Shown one piece after another: positions 24,006 to 34,476 of a stretch of DNA of 64,000 nt (position 1 is its first letter; each line of letters opens with the position of its first letter). Both the position numbers and the translations under genes were made by a program. This stretch comes from Micromonospora echinaurantiaca (GTDB lineage Bacteria > Actinomycetota > Actinomycetes > Mycobacteriales > Micromonosporaceae): contig NZ_LT607750.1 of NCBI RefSeq assembly GCF_900090235.1, positions 2,678,501 to 2,742,500 of the forward strand, given 5' to 3'. The notes beneath the pieces were generated by a model. It was given only the letters and a program-made list of their open reading frames with translations, did not search any database and was not told the origin of the DNA.

Positions 24006-25162
24006 CAGGCGTCCCCCTCCTGCTCGGCCGCGGCCAGTTCGGCGCGGACCTGCTCCCGCTGCTCGACCAGCTGCGGGGTCGGCTCGGCGTAGACGTGGTC
24101 GAACAGGCTCAGCGGGTCGACCGTCGGCTGGGCGTTCATCCGGGCCCGCAGGTCGGCCGCGTACTCCTCGGCCTCGGCGGCGACCGCCGCGACGGCCGTC
24201 CCGTCCAGCACGCCGCGCTCGCGCAGGTAGGTCTCCAGCCGCGCGATCGGGTCCCGGTCCCGCCAGGCGTCGACCTCGGCGCCGTCCCGGTAGCGGGTGG
24301 CGTCGTCGGCGTTGGTGTGCGGTTCCATCCGGTAGGTGTGCGCCTCGACCAGGAACGGCCCGTTGCCGGCCCGGGCGTGCGCCACCGCGCGGGTGAGCAC
24401 GGCGAGCACCGCCACCGGGTCGTTGCCGTCGACCTGCTCGCTGGCCACGCCGTAGCCGACGCCCTTGTACGCCAGCGACGGGGCGGCGGTCTGCCGGGAC
24501 AGCGGGACGCTGATCGCGTACCGGTTGTTCTGCACGAAGTAGACCACCGGCGCCTTGAACACGGCGGCGAAGTTGATCCCCTCGTGGAAGTCGCCCTCGC
24601 TGGTGGCGCCGTCGCCGATGAAGGCCAGCGCCACGGTGTCCCGCCCCTGGTACGCCTCGCCGTAGGCGAGCCCGGCGGCGTGCACGCACTGGGTGGCCAG
24701 CGGGGTGCACTGCGGCGCGGTGCGCCGGGCGGCCGGGTCGTACCCGCAGTGCCAGTCGCCGCGCAGCAGGGTGAGCACCTCGACCGGGTCGAGCCCGCGG
24801 GAGACCAGCGCCATCGACTCGCGGTAGGTCGGGAAGACCCAGTCGGTGTCGCGCAGCGCCAGCATCGCGCCGACCTGGCAGGCCTCCTGGCCCCGGGAGG
24901 ACGGGTAGACGGCCAGCCGGCCCTGCTTGGTCAGGGCGGTGGCCTGGACGTCGAACCGGCGGCCGATCACCATCCGCCGGTACAGCTCGGCCAGCGCCTC
25001 GGTGGGCGGTTCGGGGTAGTCGGCACGGGCGGGCAGCGGCGTGCCGGCCGGGTCGAGCAGGCGTACCGGCTCGGCGGCCGGCAGCAGCCCACGGGCCGGG
25101 TCGGGCGGGGTGGTCGACCGGCGGGTGGATGCCCTGCGGACCGCCTGGGGTGTGGTCGTCAC
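24005..25162 (-). CDS. bkdA: Branched-chain-type 2-oxoacid dehydrogenase E1 alpha
   Basis: The 385-residue E1 alpha has the thiamine-diphosphate motif in FIGDGATSEGDFHEGINFAA with the following VYFVQNNRYAIS, the regulatory-loop-like TYRMEPHTNADDATRY, and GRLAVYPSSRGQEACQVGA near the N-terminus. Ser/Tyr/Arg in that loop are typical of this subunit. The GTG at 25162 follows AGGAGG about 9 bases upstream. It is first gene of the operon and diverges from an Lrp/AsnC regulator across about 105 bp. Products would feed branched-chain acyl-CoA primers for fatty acid or polyketide synthesis. Confidence 0.92.
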   Translation of the reverse strand: MTTTPQAVRRASTRRSTTPPDPARGLLPAAEPVRLLDPAGTPLPARADYPEPPTEALAELYRRMVIGRRFDVQATALTKQGRLAVYPSSRGQEACQVGAMLALRDTDWVFPTYRESMALVSRGLDPVEVLTLLRGDWHCGYDPAARRTAPQCTPLATQCVHAAGLAYGEAYQGRDTVALAFIGDGATSEGDFHEGINFAAVFKAPVVYFVQNNRYAISVPLSRQTAAPSLAYKGVGYGVASEQVDGNDPVAVLAVLTRAVAHARAGNGPFLVEAHTYRMEPHTNADDATRYRDGAEVDAWRDRDPIARLETYLRERGVLDGTAVAAVAAEAEEYAADLRARMNAQPTVDPLSLFDHVYAEPTPQLVEQREQVRAELAAAEQEGDA

Positions 25163-25267
25163 GGCGGGGACCTCCTGGACGTGTGGTGGGCCTATGCTCC
25201 TGCTGTCGGATGATTGACTCAAGATCCGCGCCAATTGCGGGACAGATGGCAGGTGGGAGGCGTCACG

Positions 25268-25774
25268 GTGAGCCAAGGATCCGGGCCGGGGGTGGACTCG
25301 ACGGCCGGAACGGGACGATCGGCCCGCCCGCTCGACGAGGTGGACCGGCGGATCCTGGACGAGCTGGTCCGGGACGGGCGCACCTCGGTGCGCACGCTGG
25401 CCGAGCGGGTGCACGTCTCGCGAACCAACGCGTACGCCCGGGTGGAGCGGCTGCTGCGCGACGGGGTGATCACCGCCTTCCGGGCGCGGGTGGCGCCGGA
25501 GGCGGCCGGGCTGGGCACCTCGGCGTACATCGCGCTGAAGATCGAGCAGAACACCTGGCGGGAGGTGTCGGCGGAGCTGGCCCGGGTGCGCTACATCGAG
25601 CACGCGGCGCTGCTCGGCGGCGACCACGACGTGCTGGCGCTGGTCCGCGCGCCGGACAACGCCGCCCTGCGGGACGTGGTGCTCAACCGGGTGCAGAGCA
25701 TCGCCGGCGTGCTCTCCACCCGCACCTGGCTGGTCTTCGAGGAGTTCGACGGCGAACGCAGCCCGTGGGCGTGA
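25268..25774 (+). CDS. bkdR: Lrp/AsnC-family regulator, likely of the bkd operon
   Basis: The 168-residue protein has an N-terminal winged helix (LDEVDRRILDELVRDGRTSVRTLAERVHVSRT; cut here for length) and a C-terminal RAM-type ligand domain (TSAYIALKIEQ, YIEHAALLGGDHDVLALVRA). Lrp-type regulators divergent from bkd genes respond to branched-chain amino acids in Pseudomonas and Streptomyces. The GTG at 25268 has GGGAGG 7 bases upstream; longer frames enter the divergent promoter. Its role here is inferred from position. Confidence 0.88.
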   Translation: MSQGSGPGVDSTAGTGRSARPLDEVDRRILDELVRDGRTSVRTLAERVHVSRTNAYARVERLLRDGVITAFRARVAPEAAGLGTSAYIALKIEQNTWREVSAELARVRYIEHAALLGGDHDVLALVRAPDNAALRDVVLNRVQSIAGVLSTRTWLVFEEFDGERSPWA

Positions 25775-25781
25775 GCCGGCC

Positions 25782-26753
25782 TCAGCGCTCGGGCGGCGCC
25801 TCCAGGCCCTCCCGGTCGGCCAGTTCCAGCAGCGGCTCCAGCGAGAACCGCCGGTCGTCCAGGCCGGCGTGCGGGTCGCCGCGCTCGGCGAACCGGGCCG
25901 GCATCGACGGCACGTCGAAGTCCTCCGGCCGCGCGTCGTCCAGCTCCGACCAGTCCAGCGGCGCCGACACCAGCGCCCGCGCGGTGGGCCGGATGGAGTA
26001 CGCCGAGGCCATGGTGTGGTCGCGGGACATCTGGTTGTAGTCGACGAAGACCGGGCGGTCCCGTTGCTCACGCCACCAGGTGGTGGTGACCAGGTCCGGC
26101 AACCGGCGTTGCATCTCGCGGCCCAGCGCGAGCACCGCCCGCCGGCAGTCGCCGAAGCTCCACCGGGGCTCGATGGAGAGGTAGATGTGCAGGCCCCGCC
26201 CGCCGGTGGTCTTCGGGTAGCCGGTCAGGCCCAGCTCGTCGAGGAACGCCCGCACCTCGCGGGCCACCGGCACCACCTGGTCGAAGCCCACCCCGGGCAT
26301 CGGGTCGAGGTCGATCCGGAGCTGGTCGGGGCGCTCCACGTCGGCGGCGGAGACCGGCCACGGGTGGAACCGGAGGGTGCCGAGGTTGGCCGCCCAGATC
26401 ACCACCGCCAGCTCGCTCGGCGCCACCTCGTCGGCCGTCCGGCCACTGGGGAAGGTGATGTGCGCGGTGCGGACCCAGTCGGGCGCGCCCGCCGGCAGCC
26501 GCTTCTGGTAGAAGGCGTCACCGCGGTTGTCCTGCCGGGTGCCGATCTTCGCGCCCGGGAAGACGCCGCGTGGCCACCGCTCCAGCATGGTCGGGCGGTC
26601 GCGCAGCGCGCGCAGGATGCCGTCGCCGACGGCCAGGAAGTACCGCACCACGTCGAGCTTGGTCAGCCCGAGCTCGGGGAAGTAGGGCTTGTCCGGGCTG
26701 GAGACGCGGACGACCCGCTCCCCCACCTTGATCTCCTCGGCCGCCGTCGCCAC
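25782..26753 (-). CDS. LigD-type polymerase domain protein (PolDom/AEP)
   Basis: The 323-residue stand-alone archaeo-eukaryotic-primase-type polymerase resembles the PolDom of mycobacterial LigD, used in non-homologous end joining. Recognisable blocks are VSSPDKPYFPELGLTKLDVVRY, GTLRFHPWPVSAADVERPDQ, the catalytic acidic pair in LRIDLDPMPG, TTGGRGLHIYLSIEPRWSF and SIRPTARALVSAPLDWSEL. It adds nucleotides or ribonucleotides at breaks. The GTG at 26753 is the only sensible start. No Ku or ligase gene is adjacent in this window, so partners are encoded elsewhere. Confidence 0.93.
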   Translation of the reverse strand: MATAAEEIKVGERVVRVSSPDKPYFPELGLTKLDVVRYFLAVGDGILRALRDRPTMLERWPRGVFPGAKIGTRQDNRGDAFYQKRLPAGAPDWVRTAHITFPSGRTADEVAPSELAVVIWAANLGTLRFHPWPVSAADVERPDQLRIDLDPMPGVGFDQVVPVAREVRAFLDELGLTGYPKTTGGRGLHIYLSIEPRWSFGDCRRAVLALGREMQRRLPDLVTTTWWREQRDRPVFVDYNQMSRDHTMASAYSIRPTARALVSAPLDWSELDDARPEDFDVPSMPARFAERGDPHAGLDDRRFSLEPLLELADREGLEAPPER

Positions 26754-26812
26754 GCCTCACACCGTATAGGCGAGCGGCCGGCGCCGGGGGCAGCGCGCCG
26801 AGCGCAGTCGGC

Positions 26813-27139
26813 TCAGGCGACCAGCATGACGCCGACGACGATCAGCGGCAGGCCGACGAAGAGGAAGATCCCGACGCCGGTGAGCACCCGCCCGCCGCCG
26901 CCGGTCTCCTGCTCCGGCCCGAGCCCGAAGGTGGTCCGGGCGTCGAGCATGCCGATCCGGCTCAGCGTCAGGTCGCCGGTCACCCCGAGCAGGGCGCCGA
27001 CGACCACCAGCGCGATGCCGAAGCGGGTGACGAAGTCGCCGCCGGCGACCGCGACCCAGATGCCCGCCGCGACCGCGACCACCACCAGGGCGATCACGAA
27101 CAGCACCAGCGCCTCGCGCAGACCACGCACGACCGTCAT
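26813..27139 (-). CDS. Small membrane protein, unknown function
   Basis: The 108-residue protein has three hydrophobic helices (ALVLFVIALVVVAVAAGIWV; FGIALVVVGALLGVTG; VGIFLFVGLPLIVVGVML). A polar loop containing GMLDARTTFGLGPEQE lies between helices 2 and 3. I do not recognise the family. The ATG at 27139 has a GGAGGTGGG site upstream. Its stop is close to the polymerase gene start on the same strand, but no functional link is evident. Confidence 0.7.
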   Translation of the reverse strand: MTVVRGLREALVLFVIALVVVAVAAGIWVAVAGGDFVTRFGIALVVVGALLGVTGDLTLSRIGMLDARTTFGLGPEQETGGGGRVLTGVGIFLFVGLPLIVVGVMLVA

Positions 27140-27329
27140 CGCCGATCCCACCTCCGTCTCCCGGCGGCGGCACCGCCCGGGACGGCCATTGTGCACGGTG
27201 GGAACGCGTTGCCGCTGCCCCGGACACGGAGCGTGGTCAGCGGCGGCGCGGGCTGAGGACCGGGCGCCCGTCGGTGCGGCGGTCGGGCGCGCGAAAGCGG
27301 CCGGGGTCTCGGCGGCGGGCCGGGCACGC

Positions 27330-27362
27330 GGAGGCCGGGCCGGGGTCGCCGGCCCGGCCTCC
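27330..27362 (-). terminator. Terminator after the 79-residue protein gene
   Basis: A perfect 14-bp stem GGAGGCCGGGCCGG / CCGGCCCGGCCTCC with a 5-base loop lies 8 bp downstream of the stop at 27371. Confidence 0.8.
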
Positions 27363-27370
27363 GTCCGTTG

Positions 27371-27610
27371 TCAGCGGCCTTCCTGCTGCAGACGGCTCAT
27401 CAGCATCTGCTTGCCCTGGTCACCCGCCTTGCGGTTGTTCTCCTGGATCTTGCGGAACCAGGTGGCGAGTTCCGTGTCGCCCCGGGCATCCGCGTCCGCG
27501 ATGTACGTCTCCATCCGGTACACGTGCTCCAGCGACATCTGCAAGGCGTGGATGAGGTCGTAGTTCTTGTCCCTCACCGGGCTCATCTGTTCCTTGGTCA
27601 TGGTCGCCAC
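27371..27610 (-). CDS. Small helical protein, unknown function
   Basis: The 79-residue soluble protein is mostly alpha-helical with many charged residues (RDKNYDLIHALQMSLEHVYR, then ADARGDTELATWFRKIQENN). The His/Glu/Tyr pattern of the first helix (NYDLIHALQMSLEHVYRMETY) resembles short ferritin- or bacterioferritin-like helices but is too short to claim. The GTG at 27610 is chosen because GGGGAGG is 7 bases upstream; an internal ATG at 27601 is the alternative. It diverges from the phosphatase gene across 250 bp in which I saw no other element. Confidence 0.7.
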   Translation of the reverse strand: MATMTKEQMSPVRDKNYDLIHALQMSLEHVYRMETYIADADARGDTELATWFRKIQENNRKAGDQGKQMLMSRLQQEGR

Positions 27611-27861
27611 GGCGCAACCTCCCCTGTCGGTCATCGTGGAGCCAGCGCTTACCCGGCCGGGCCGGGTTCACGCCCGCCGCCGGGCGACGATGACCCGTCC
27701 CGGAGATCGCACCGGACGAGGCGGCGACGTCCGACCGCCGCGCCGACCGGCCGCCCCGACCGCCACGCCGACCAGCCACCGGCGACCACCGGGCGGGGCC
27801 ACCGGGCGGGGCCGCTGGGGCCGGCGATTACCCGCCGGGACGCCCGGGTACGGGTTGCCCC

Positions 27862-28590
27862 ATGGAACTGGCAGCGCTCTGGATCGTCCGGCACGGCGAG
27901 AGCACGGCGAACGTGGCGGCGAGCGCGGCCGAGCGGTCCGGCGCCGAGCTGATCGACCTCACCCACCGGGACGCCGACGTGCCGCTCTCGGCCACCGGCG
28001 AGGAGCAGGCCCGGGCCACCGGCCGGTGGCTGGCCGAGCTGCCCCCGTCGCGCCGGCCCGACCTGGCGGTGGTGTCGCCGTACCTGCGCGCGGTGCGCAC
28101 CGCCGAGCTGGCGCTGGCCGGCACCGACATCCCGGTCAGCGTCGACGAGCGGCTGCGCGACCGGGAGCTGGGCATCCTCGACGGGCTCACCGGCCACGGG
28201 GTGCGGCAACGGCTGCCGGAGGAGGCGGCGCGCCGGGCCCGGCTCGGCAAGTTCTACTACCGGCCACCCGGCGGTGAGTCCTGGACGGACGTGGCGCTGC
28301 GGCTGCGTACCCTCCTCGGCGACCTGCGCCGCGACCACCCGGGCCGGCGGGTGCTGCTCTTCGGCCACGACGCGCTGGTCTTCCTCACCCGCTACCTGGT
28401 CGAGCAGCTCACCGAGACGGAGCTGATGGCGCTGACCCACGGGCAAATCATCGCGAACTGCTCGATCACCGGCTGGTCCGCCGACGAGCACGGCCGGCTC
28501 ACCCTCAACGTGTTCAACGACGTCGCCCACCTGCGCCAGCAGGGCGCGCCGCCGACCCGGGAGGACGAGGTCCATGCCGAACCGGTCTGA
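27862..28590 (+). CDS. Histidine phosphatase (phosphoglycerate mutase-like)
   Basis: The 242-residue protein has the catalytic IVRHGEST motif (phospho-His) at residues 8-15, VSPYLRAVRTAELAL in the middle and the second catalytic His in LLFGHDALVFLTRYL. It belongs to the broad phosphatase branch rather than glycolytic mutase; the substrate is unknown. Its 3' end overlaps the start of nnrD by 17 bases, suggesting joint translation. The ATG at 27862 follows a CCCGGGTACGGG region without a clear purine site. Confidence 0.9.
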   Translation: MELAALWIVRHGESTANVAASAAERSGAELIDLTHRDADVPLSATGEEQARATGRWLAELPPSRRPDLAVVSPYLRAVRTAELALAGTDIPVSVDERLRDRELGILDGLTGHGVRQRLPEEAARRARLGKFYYRPPGGESWTDVALRLRTLLGDLRRDHPGRRVLLFGHDALVFLTRYLVEQLTETELMALTHGQIIANCSITGWSADEHGRLTLNVFNDVAHLRQQGAPPTREDEVHAEPV

Positions 28591-29443
28591 CACGGCCGTG
28601 ATCACGCCGCAGCTGCTGCGGGACTGGGCGCTGCCCGTGCCGACCGGCGGCAAGCAGGCCCGCGGCACGGTGCTGGTGGTGGGCGGCTCCCGGTTCACCC
28701 CGGGCGCGGTGCTGCTCGCCGGGGTGGCCGCGCTGCGGGCCGGGGCCGGCGTGCTGCAACTGGCCGCCGCCGAGTCCACCGCCGCCGCGCTGAGCATCCA
28801 GGTGCCGGAGGCGCTGGTGGTGGGGCTGCCGGAGACCGCGGACGGCGCGGTCGCCGGCCAGCCCGGCGACCGGTTGACCGAGCTGGTGGCCGAGGCGGAC
28901 GTGGTGGCGCTCGGCCCCGGCCTCAAAGAGATCGACGAGACCCGGGCGCTGCTCGGCCTGGTGCTCGACGCGGCCGGCCCGGAGACGGCGCTGGTGCTCG
29001 ACGCGTACGCCCTGGGCGCGCTCAGCCACTGCCCGGACCTGCTGGTCGGCTCCGGCCGGCCGGTGGTGCTGACCCCCAACCTGACCGAGGCGCGCCACCT
29101 GCTCGGCCGGGCGCCCGGCGACGACCTGGACGCCGAGGCGGCCGAGCTGGCCCGCCGCTACGACGCGGTGGTCTCCCTCTACGGCCACATCGCCACTCCG
29201 GACGGGCTTGGTTGGCGGGAGGAGAGCGGCGACGCGGGTCTCGGCACCTCGGGCAGCGGCGACGTCCGGGCCGGGCTGCTGGCCGGGCTGTTGTCCCGGG
29301 GCGCCGAGCCGGCGCAGGCCGCGTGCTGGGCGGCGTTCGCCCACGCGGTGAGCGGGCAGCGGCTGGTCCCCCGGTTCGGCCGGATCGGGTTCCTCGCCCG
29401 TGAGCTGCTCGACGAGATCCCGCACACCCTCGCCACCGTCTGA
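28574..29443 (+). CDS. nnrD: ADP-dependent NAD(P)H-hydrate dehydratase
   Basis: The 289-residue YjeF-C/ribokinase-fold enzyme repairs hydrated NAD(P)H. Visible are TVLVVGGSRFTPGAVLLAG at the N-terminus, VVALGPGLKE, the TPNLTEARHLLG segment and the nucleotide/catalytic GTSGSGDVRAGLLAGLL. The N-terminal epimerase domain found in the two-domain form is absent. The start lies inside the phosphatase gene and follows GGGAGGACGAGG, a good site. The fusion-like overlap suggests co-expression with the phosphatase, but a common pathway is not evident. Confidence 0.9.
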   Translation: MPNRSDTAVITPQLLRDWALPVPTGGKQARGTVLVVGGSRFTPGAVLLAGVAALRAGAGVLQLAAAESTAAALSIQVPEALVVGLPETADGAVAGQPGDRLTELVAEADVVALGPGLKEIDETRALLGLVLDAAGPETALVLDAYALGALSHCPDLLVGSGRPVVLTPNLTEARHLLGRAPGDDLDAEAAELARRYDAVVSLYGHIATPDGLGWREESGDAGLGTSGSGDVRAGLLAGLLSRGAEPAQAACWAAFAHAVSGQRLVPRFGRIGFLARELLDEIPHTLATV

Positions 29444-29592
29444 CACCTTTTGTCCGCCCTGAGCGCGTGTGTGTAACGCCACAACGGCTTTCGGCGCTGG
29501 TTGCACAGAGGCAAGCATCCTGCCTGCCTCTCGCCGGTCCGCACTCCACCCGGAGTGCGTCAACCGGCGGGTAACGGCCCCTGGGAGTCTGT

Positions 29593-31080
<1,488 letters not shown>

Positions 31081-31099
31081 GGCGACAGCACGACCAGTG

Positions 31100-31131
31100 G
31101 TGGGGCCCGGCGGTGATCCGCCGGGCCCCAC
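31100..31131 (+). terminator. Terminator after subtilisin gene
   Basis: A perfect 14-bp stem GTGGGGCCCGGCGG / CCGCCGGGCCCCAC with loop TGAT starts 19 bp after the stop codon. Confidence 0.85.
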
Positions 31132-31209
31132 CCGCTTGGGGGACACCAGTTTCCGCAGCTCACCCCCGGGGTACCGGACGAACATCCGTCGAACCTAGGA
31201 GGTCACCCG

Positions 31210-31710
31210 GTGTCCACCGATGCCATCGTCCTGCTCAAGGAGGACCACAAGGAGATGCGCCGCCTGTTCAAGGCCTTCCAGGATGCCGAGGAGGGGCCGG
31301 CGAGCAAGCGCAAGCAGCTGGTGGGGCAGATCATCGAGGCGCTCACCGTGCACACGTACCTGGAGAACGAGGTGATGTACCCGGAGGTCCGCAAGCTCCT
31401 GCCGGACCTGGAGGACGACATCCTCGAGTCGTACGAGGAGCACCACGTCGCCGACCTGCTCTGCGCCGAACTGTTCACCATGGACGCCGAGGACGAGCAC
31501 TTCAACGCCAAGACGACGGTGCTGATCGAGAACGTGCTGCACCACGTCGAGGAGGAGGAGCAGGAGTGGTTCCCGAAGGTGCGCGAGGCGCTCGGCCGTA
31601 AGCAGTTGCAGGAGATCGGCGAGCGGATGATCGAGCTGCGCGACGGCGCCCCCCGCAAGCCCACCGACCCGAAGGCGCTCAAGAAGTCGCTGCACGCGGT
31701 GACCGCCTGA
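31210..31710 (+). CDS. Hemerythrin (HHE)-domain protein
   Basis: The 166-residue protein has the five-His/acidic diiron helices of hemerythrin-like proteins: VLLKEDHKEMRRLFKAF, LTVHTYLENEVMYPEV, EEHHVADLLCAELF and ENVLHHVEEEEQEWFPKV. Such proteins bind or sense oxygen, NO or iron in the cytosol; in mycobacteria HHE proteins are tied to stress survival. The GTG at 31210 follows AGGAGG about 7 bases upstream. The Lys-rich C-tail (RKPTDPKALKKSL) is typical of the actinobacterial branch. It stands alone. Confidence 0.92.
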   Translation: MSTDAIVLLKEDHKEMRRLFKAFQDAEEGPASKRKQLVGQIIEALTVHTYLENEVMYPEVRKLLPDLEDDILESYEEHHVADLLCAELFTMDAEDEHFNAKTTVLIENVLHHVEEEEQEWFPKVREALGRKQLQEIGERMIELRDGAPRKPTDPKALKKSLHAVTA

Positions 31711-31726
31711 GCGGCGACGGACACGG

Positions 31727-31750
31727 CGGGCCCCGGCGCGTCGGGGCCCG
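31727..31750. terminator. Bidirectional terminator
   Basis: A 9-bp perfect stem CGGGCCCCG / CGGGGCCCG with a 6-base loop lies between the converging hemerythrin and metallophosphoesterase genes. Confidence 0.65.
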
Positions 31751-31753
31751 TCG

Positions 31754-32608
31754 TCACGCCGGGGGCGCCGGCAGGATCCGCCGCAGCCGCCCCGGCGGTA
31801 CGGTGCGCTGCCGCCACTCCCGCGGGTAGCCCACCGAGACCTCCTCGAACCGGACGCCGTCGTGCCAGGTGGTCCGGGGAATGTGCAGGTGCCCGTAGAC
31901 CACCGCGGCGGCGTCGAAGCGCAGGTGCCAGTCGGTGGTGGCCTCGGTGCCGCACCACTGGGCGAAGATCGGGTAGCGCAGGATCCGGGTCGGCTCGCGG
32001 ACCAGCGGGTAGTGGTTGACCAGCACGGTGGGCAGCGCCGGCTCCCGCTCGGCCAGCCGCTGCCGGGTCTGCTCGACCCGGGCCGCGCACCAGTCCACCC
32101 GGCTCGGGTACGGGTCGGGGTGCAGCAGGAACTCGTCGGTGCAGACCACCCCGGTCCGGTACGCCTCGGCCAGCGCCGCCTCCCGGGTGTCGATCCCGTC
32201 CGGCAACCAGCTGTGGTCGTAGAGCAGGAACAGCGGCGCCACCAGCACCGGCCCGCCCGCGCCCCGCCACACCGGGTACGGGTCCTCCGGGGTGAGCACG
32301 CCCAGCCGCCGGCAGACGGCCACCAGGTGCTGGTAGCGCTCCAGCCCGCGCAGCGTCACCGGGTCGTTCGGCGGGGACCACAGCTCGTGGTTGCCGGGCG
32401 CCCAGACCACCCGCGCGAAGCGGTGCGCCAGCAGCCCGAGCACCCACTCGACGTCCGCCACCGTGTCGGCCACGTCGCCGGCGACGAGCAGCCAGTCGTG
32501 CGGCGTCTCGGGGTGCAGGCCCTCGACGACGGCCCGGTTCTCCCGGTGGTTGACGTGCAGGTCGCTGATGGCGAGCAGGCTGCCGCCCGCGCTCCCGTCG
32601 GCCACCAT
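31754..32608 (-). CDS. Calcineurin-like metallophosphoesterase
   Basis: The 284-residue protein has the dimetal motifs LLAISDLHVNHREN (D-X-H), LLVAGDVADTVAD (GD), VWAPGNHELW (GNHE), LVNHYPL and the C-terminal VVYGHLHIPR (GHxH). It hydrolyses phosphoesters; the natural substrate is not defined. In many actinomycetes a similar gene is beside a phosphopantetheinyl transferase, but none is seen here. The ATG at 32608 is the first of the frame. Upstream is the 370-bp gap holding a short repeat and the ZTP riboswitch of glyA. Confidence 0.92.
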   Translation of the reverse strand: MVADGSAGGSLLAISDLHVNHRENRAVVEGLHPETPHDWLLVAGDVADTVADVEWVLGLLAHRFARVVWAPGNHELWSPPNDPVTLRGLERYQHLVAVCRRLGVLTPEDPYPVWRGAGGPVLVAPLFLLYDHSWLPDGIDTREAALAEAYRTGVVCTDEFLLHPDPYPSRVDWCAARVEQTRQRLAEREPALPTVLVNHYPLVREPTRILRYPIFAQWCGTEATTDWHLRFDAAAVVYGHLHIPRTTWHDGVRFEEVSVGYPREWRQRTVPPGRLRRILPAPPA

Positions 32609-32658
32609 TCCCCGATCCTATGGACCGCCCATCCCCGCCGCGACCCCGCGCCCCGCAC

Positions 32659-32700
32659 CCGGCGTCCGGCGTCCGGCGTCCGGCGTCCGGCGTCCGGCGC
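32659..32700. repeat. 7-bp tandem repeat (GGCGTCC), about six copies
   Basis: Nearly perfect head-to-tail copies of GGCGTCC lie between the metallophosphoesterase start and the glyA leader. Non-coding and strain-variable by type. Confidence 0.85.
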
Positions 32701-32873
32701 AATATGCGGGATGTGGCGGTCTCCGACGCGCGGGAAGCCGCCAGATCCCGTACGTCGTGCCGATCTTGACGGGCGGGTCCGGCGGCGACGGCGGGAGGAG
32801 GACGGGCGGCGCGCCGTCAGCCGGGTTGCCAGAGGCGGACCGGGGCGGCGGGTCGCCGACCCGGTAGGATCAG

Positions 32874-32957
32874 CCCGGGCCGTGACTGGCGCGTGGGGAT
32901 GGAGCACCATCGGGAAGCGGTCCCGTCATGAGGACGCATGCCGAGCGCCTGGGCCTT
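32874..32957 (+). promoter_or_regulatory. ZTP (pfl) riboswitch upstream of glyA
   Basis: The leader contains the pfl signature blocks in order: CCGTGACTGGCG at 32879-32890, the stem GATGG-AGCA-CCATCGGGAAGCG at about 32898-32919, then CCGAGCGCCTGGGC at 32941-32954. This is the conserved architecture of RNAs binding ZMP/ZTP that sense 10-formyl-tetrahydrofolate shortage and activate one-carbon genes such as glyA. It ends about 22 bp upstream of the GlyA ATG, so it may act by exposing the GGAGG ribosome site or by antitermination. Limits are approximate. Confidence 0.92.
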
Positions 32958-32979
32958 CCGCACGTCACCTGGAGGTCGC

Positions 32980-34419
32980 ATGTCGTCGCTGAACGCCGAA
33001 TCCACCGCTTTCCGCAGCGCCCTCGAGGTGATCCGCGCGGTCGAACCGCGGGTCGCCGACGCCATCGGGGCGGAACTGGCCGACCAGCGCGAGTCGCTGA
33101 AGCTGATCGCCAGCGAGAACTACGCCTCCCCGGCCACGCTGCTGGCGATGGGCAACTGGTTCAGCGACAAGTACGCCGAGGGCACCGTCGGCCGCCGGTT
33201 CTACGCCGGCTGCCAGAACGTCGACACCGTGGAGGCGCTCGCCGCCGAGCACGCCCGGGAGCTGTTCGGCTCCGCGCACGCGTACGTGCAGCCGCACTCC
33301 GGCATCGACGCCAACCTGGTCGCGTTCTGGGCGATCCTGGCCGACCGGATCGAGTCCCCGGCGCTGAAGAAGGCGCAGGTCCGGCAGGTCAACGAGCTCA
33401 CCGAGGCGGACTGGTTCGCGCTCCGCCGCGAGCTGGGCAACCAGCGGATGCTGGGCATGTCCCTGGACGCCGGTGGGCACCTCACCCACGGCTTCCGGCC
33501 GAACATCTCCGGCAAGATGTTCGACCAGCGCAGCTACGGCACCGACCCGGCCACCGGCCTGGTCGACTACGACCAGGTCGCCGCGGCGGCCCGGGAGTTC
33601 AAGCCGCTGATCCTGGTGGCCGGCTACTCGGCGTACCCCCGCAAGGTGAACTTCCGGATCATGCGGGAGATCGCCGACTCGGTCGGCGCCACCTTCATGG
33701 TCGACATGGCCCACTTCGCCGGCCTGGTCGCCGGCAAGGTGTTCACCGGCGACTACGACCCGGTGCCGCACGCGCACATCGTCACCACCACCACGCACAA
33801 GTCGCTGCGCGGCCCGCGCGGCGGCCTGGTGCTCTGCCAGCCGGAGCTGGCCGACCAGGTCGACCGGGGCTGCCCGATGGTGCTCGGCGGCCCGCTGCCG
33901 CACGTGATGGCCGCCAAGGCGGTCGCCCTGGCCGAGGCGCGTCGGCCCGACTTCGCCGACTACGCCCAGCGCATCGTGGCCAACGCGCAGGCGCTGGCCG
34001 AGGGGCTGCTGCGCCGGGGCGGCAAGCTGGTCACCGGCGGCACCGACAACCACCTGGTGCTGATCGACGTCACCGGCTACGGGCTGACCGGCCGGCAGGC
34101 CGAGCAGGCGCTGCTCGACTCGGGCATCGTCACCAACCGCAACTCGGTGCCGCAGGACCCGAACGGCGCCTGGTACACCTCCGGCATCCGGATCGGCACC
34201 CCGGCACTCACCACCCGGGGGCTGGGCACCGCCGAGATGGACCAGACCGCCGAGCTGATCCACACAGTGCTCAGCCAGACCACGCCGGGCAGCAACGCCG
34301 ACGGCACCCCGTCGAAGGCCAAGTACCTGCTCGACCCGGCCGTCGCCGACAAGGTCAGCCGGCAGGCCGCGGAACTGCTCACCGGCTTCCCCCTCTACCC
34401 CACCGTCGACCTGACCTGA
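32980..34419 (+). CDS. glyA: Serine hydroxymethyltransferase
   Basis: The 479-residue PLP enzyme interconverts serine and glycine with tetrahydrofolate. Visible blocks: [49 protein letters not shown] and the PLP-lysine loop [15 protein letters not shown]. It is longer than the E. coli enzyme (about 417), with inserts near residues 125-170 and 395-420 that are seen in an actinobacterial branch. The ATG at 32980 has GGAGG 4 bases upstream; an earlier ATG at 32938 lies within the riboswitch and is rejected. Expression is predicted to be under the ZTP riboswitch. Confidence 0.95.
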   Translation: MSSLNAESTAFRSALEVIRAVEPRVADAIGAELADQRESLKLIASENYASPATLLAMGNWFSDKYAEGTVGRRFYAGCQNVDTVEALAAEHARELFGSAHAYVQPHSGIDANLVAFWAILADRIESPALKKAQVRQVNELTEADWFALRRELGNQRMLGMSLDAGGHLTHGFRPNISGKMFDQRSYGTDPATGLVDYDQVAAAAREFKPLILVAGYSAYPRKVNFRIMREIADSVGATFMVDMAHFAGLVAGKVFTGDYDPVPHAHIVTTTTHKSLRGPRGGLVLCQPELADQVDRGCPMVLGGPLPHVMAAKAVALAEARRPDFADYAQRIVANAQALAEGLLRRGGKLVTGGTDNHLVLIDVTGYGLTGRQAEQALLDSGIVTNRNSVPQDPNGAWYTSGIRIGTPALTTRGLGTAEMDQTAELIHTVLSQTTPGSNADGTPSKAKYLLDPAVADKVSRQAAELLTGFPLYPTVDLT

Positions 34420-34433
34420 CCCGCACCACCCCC

Positions 34434-34466
34434 GACGCCCCGCCCGGCCCCGCCGCGCGGGGCGTC
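34434..34466 (+). terminator. glyA terminator
   Basis: GACGCCCCG and its complement CGGGGCGTC flank a 15-base loop, 14 bp after the glyA stop. Confidence 0.55.
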
Positions 34467-34476
34467 GCCGTCCCCT

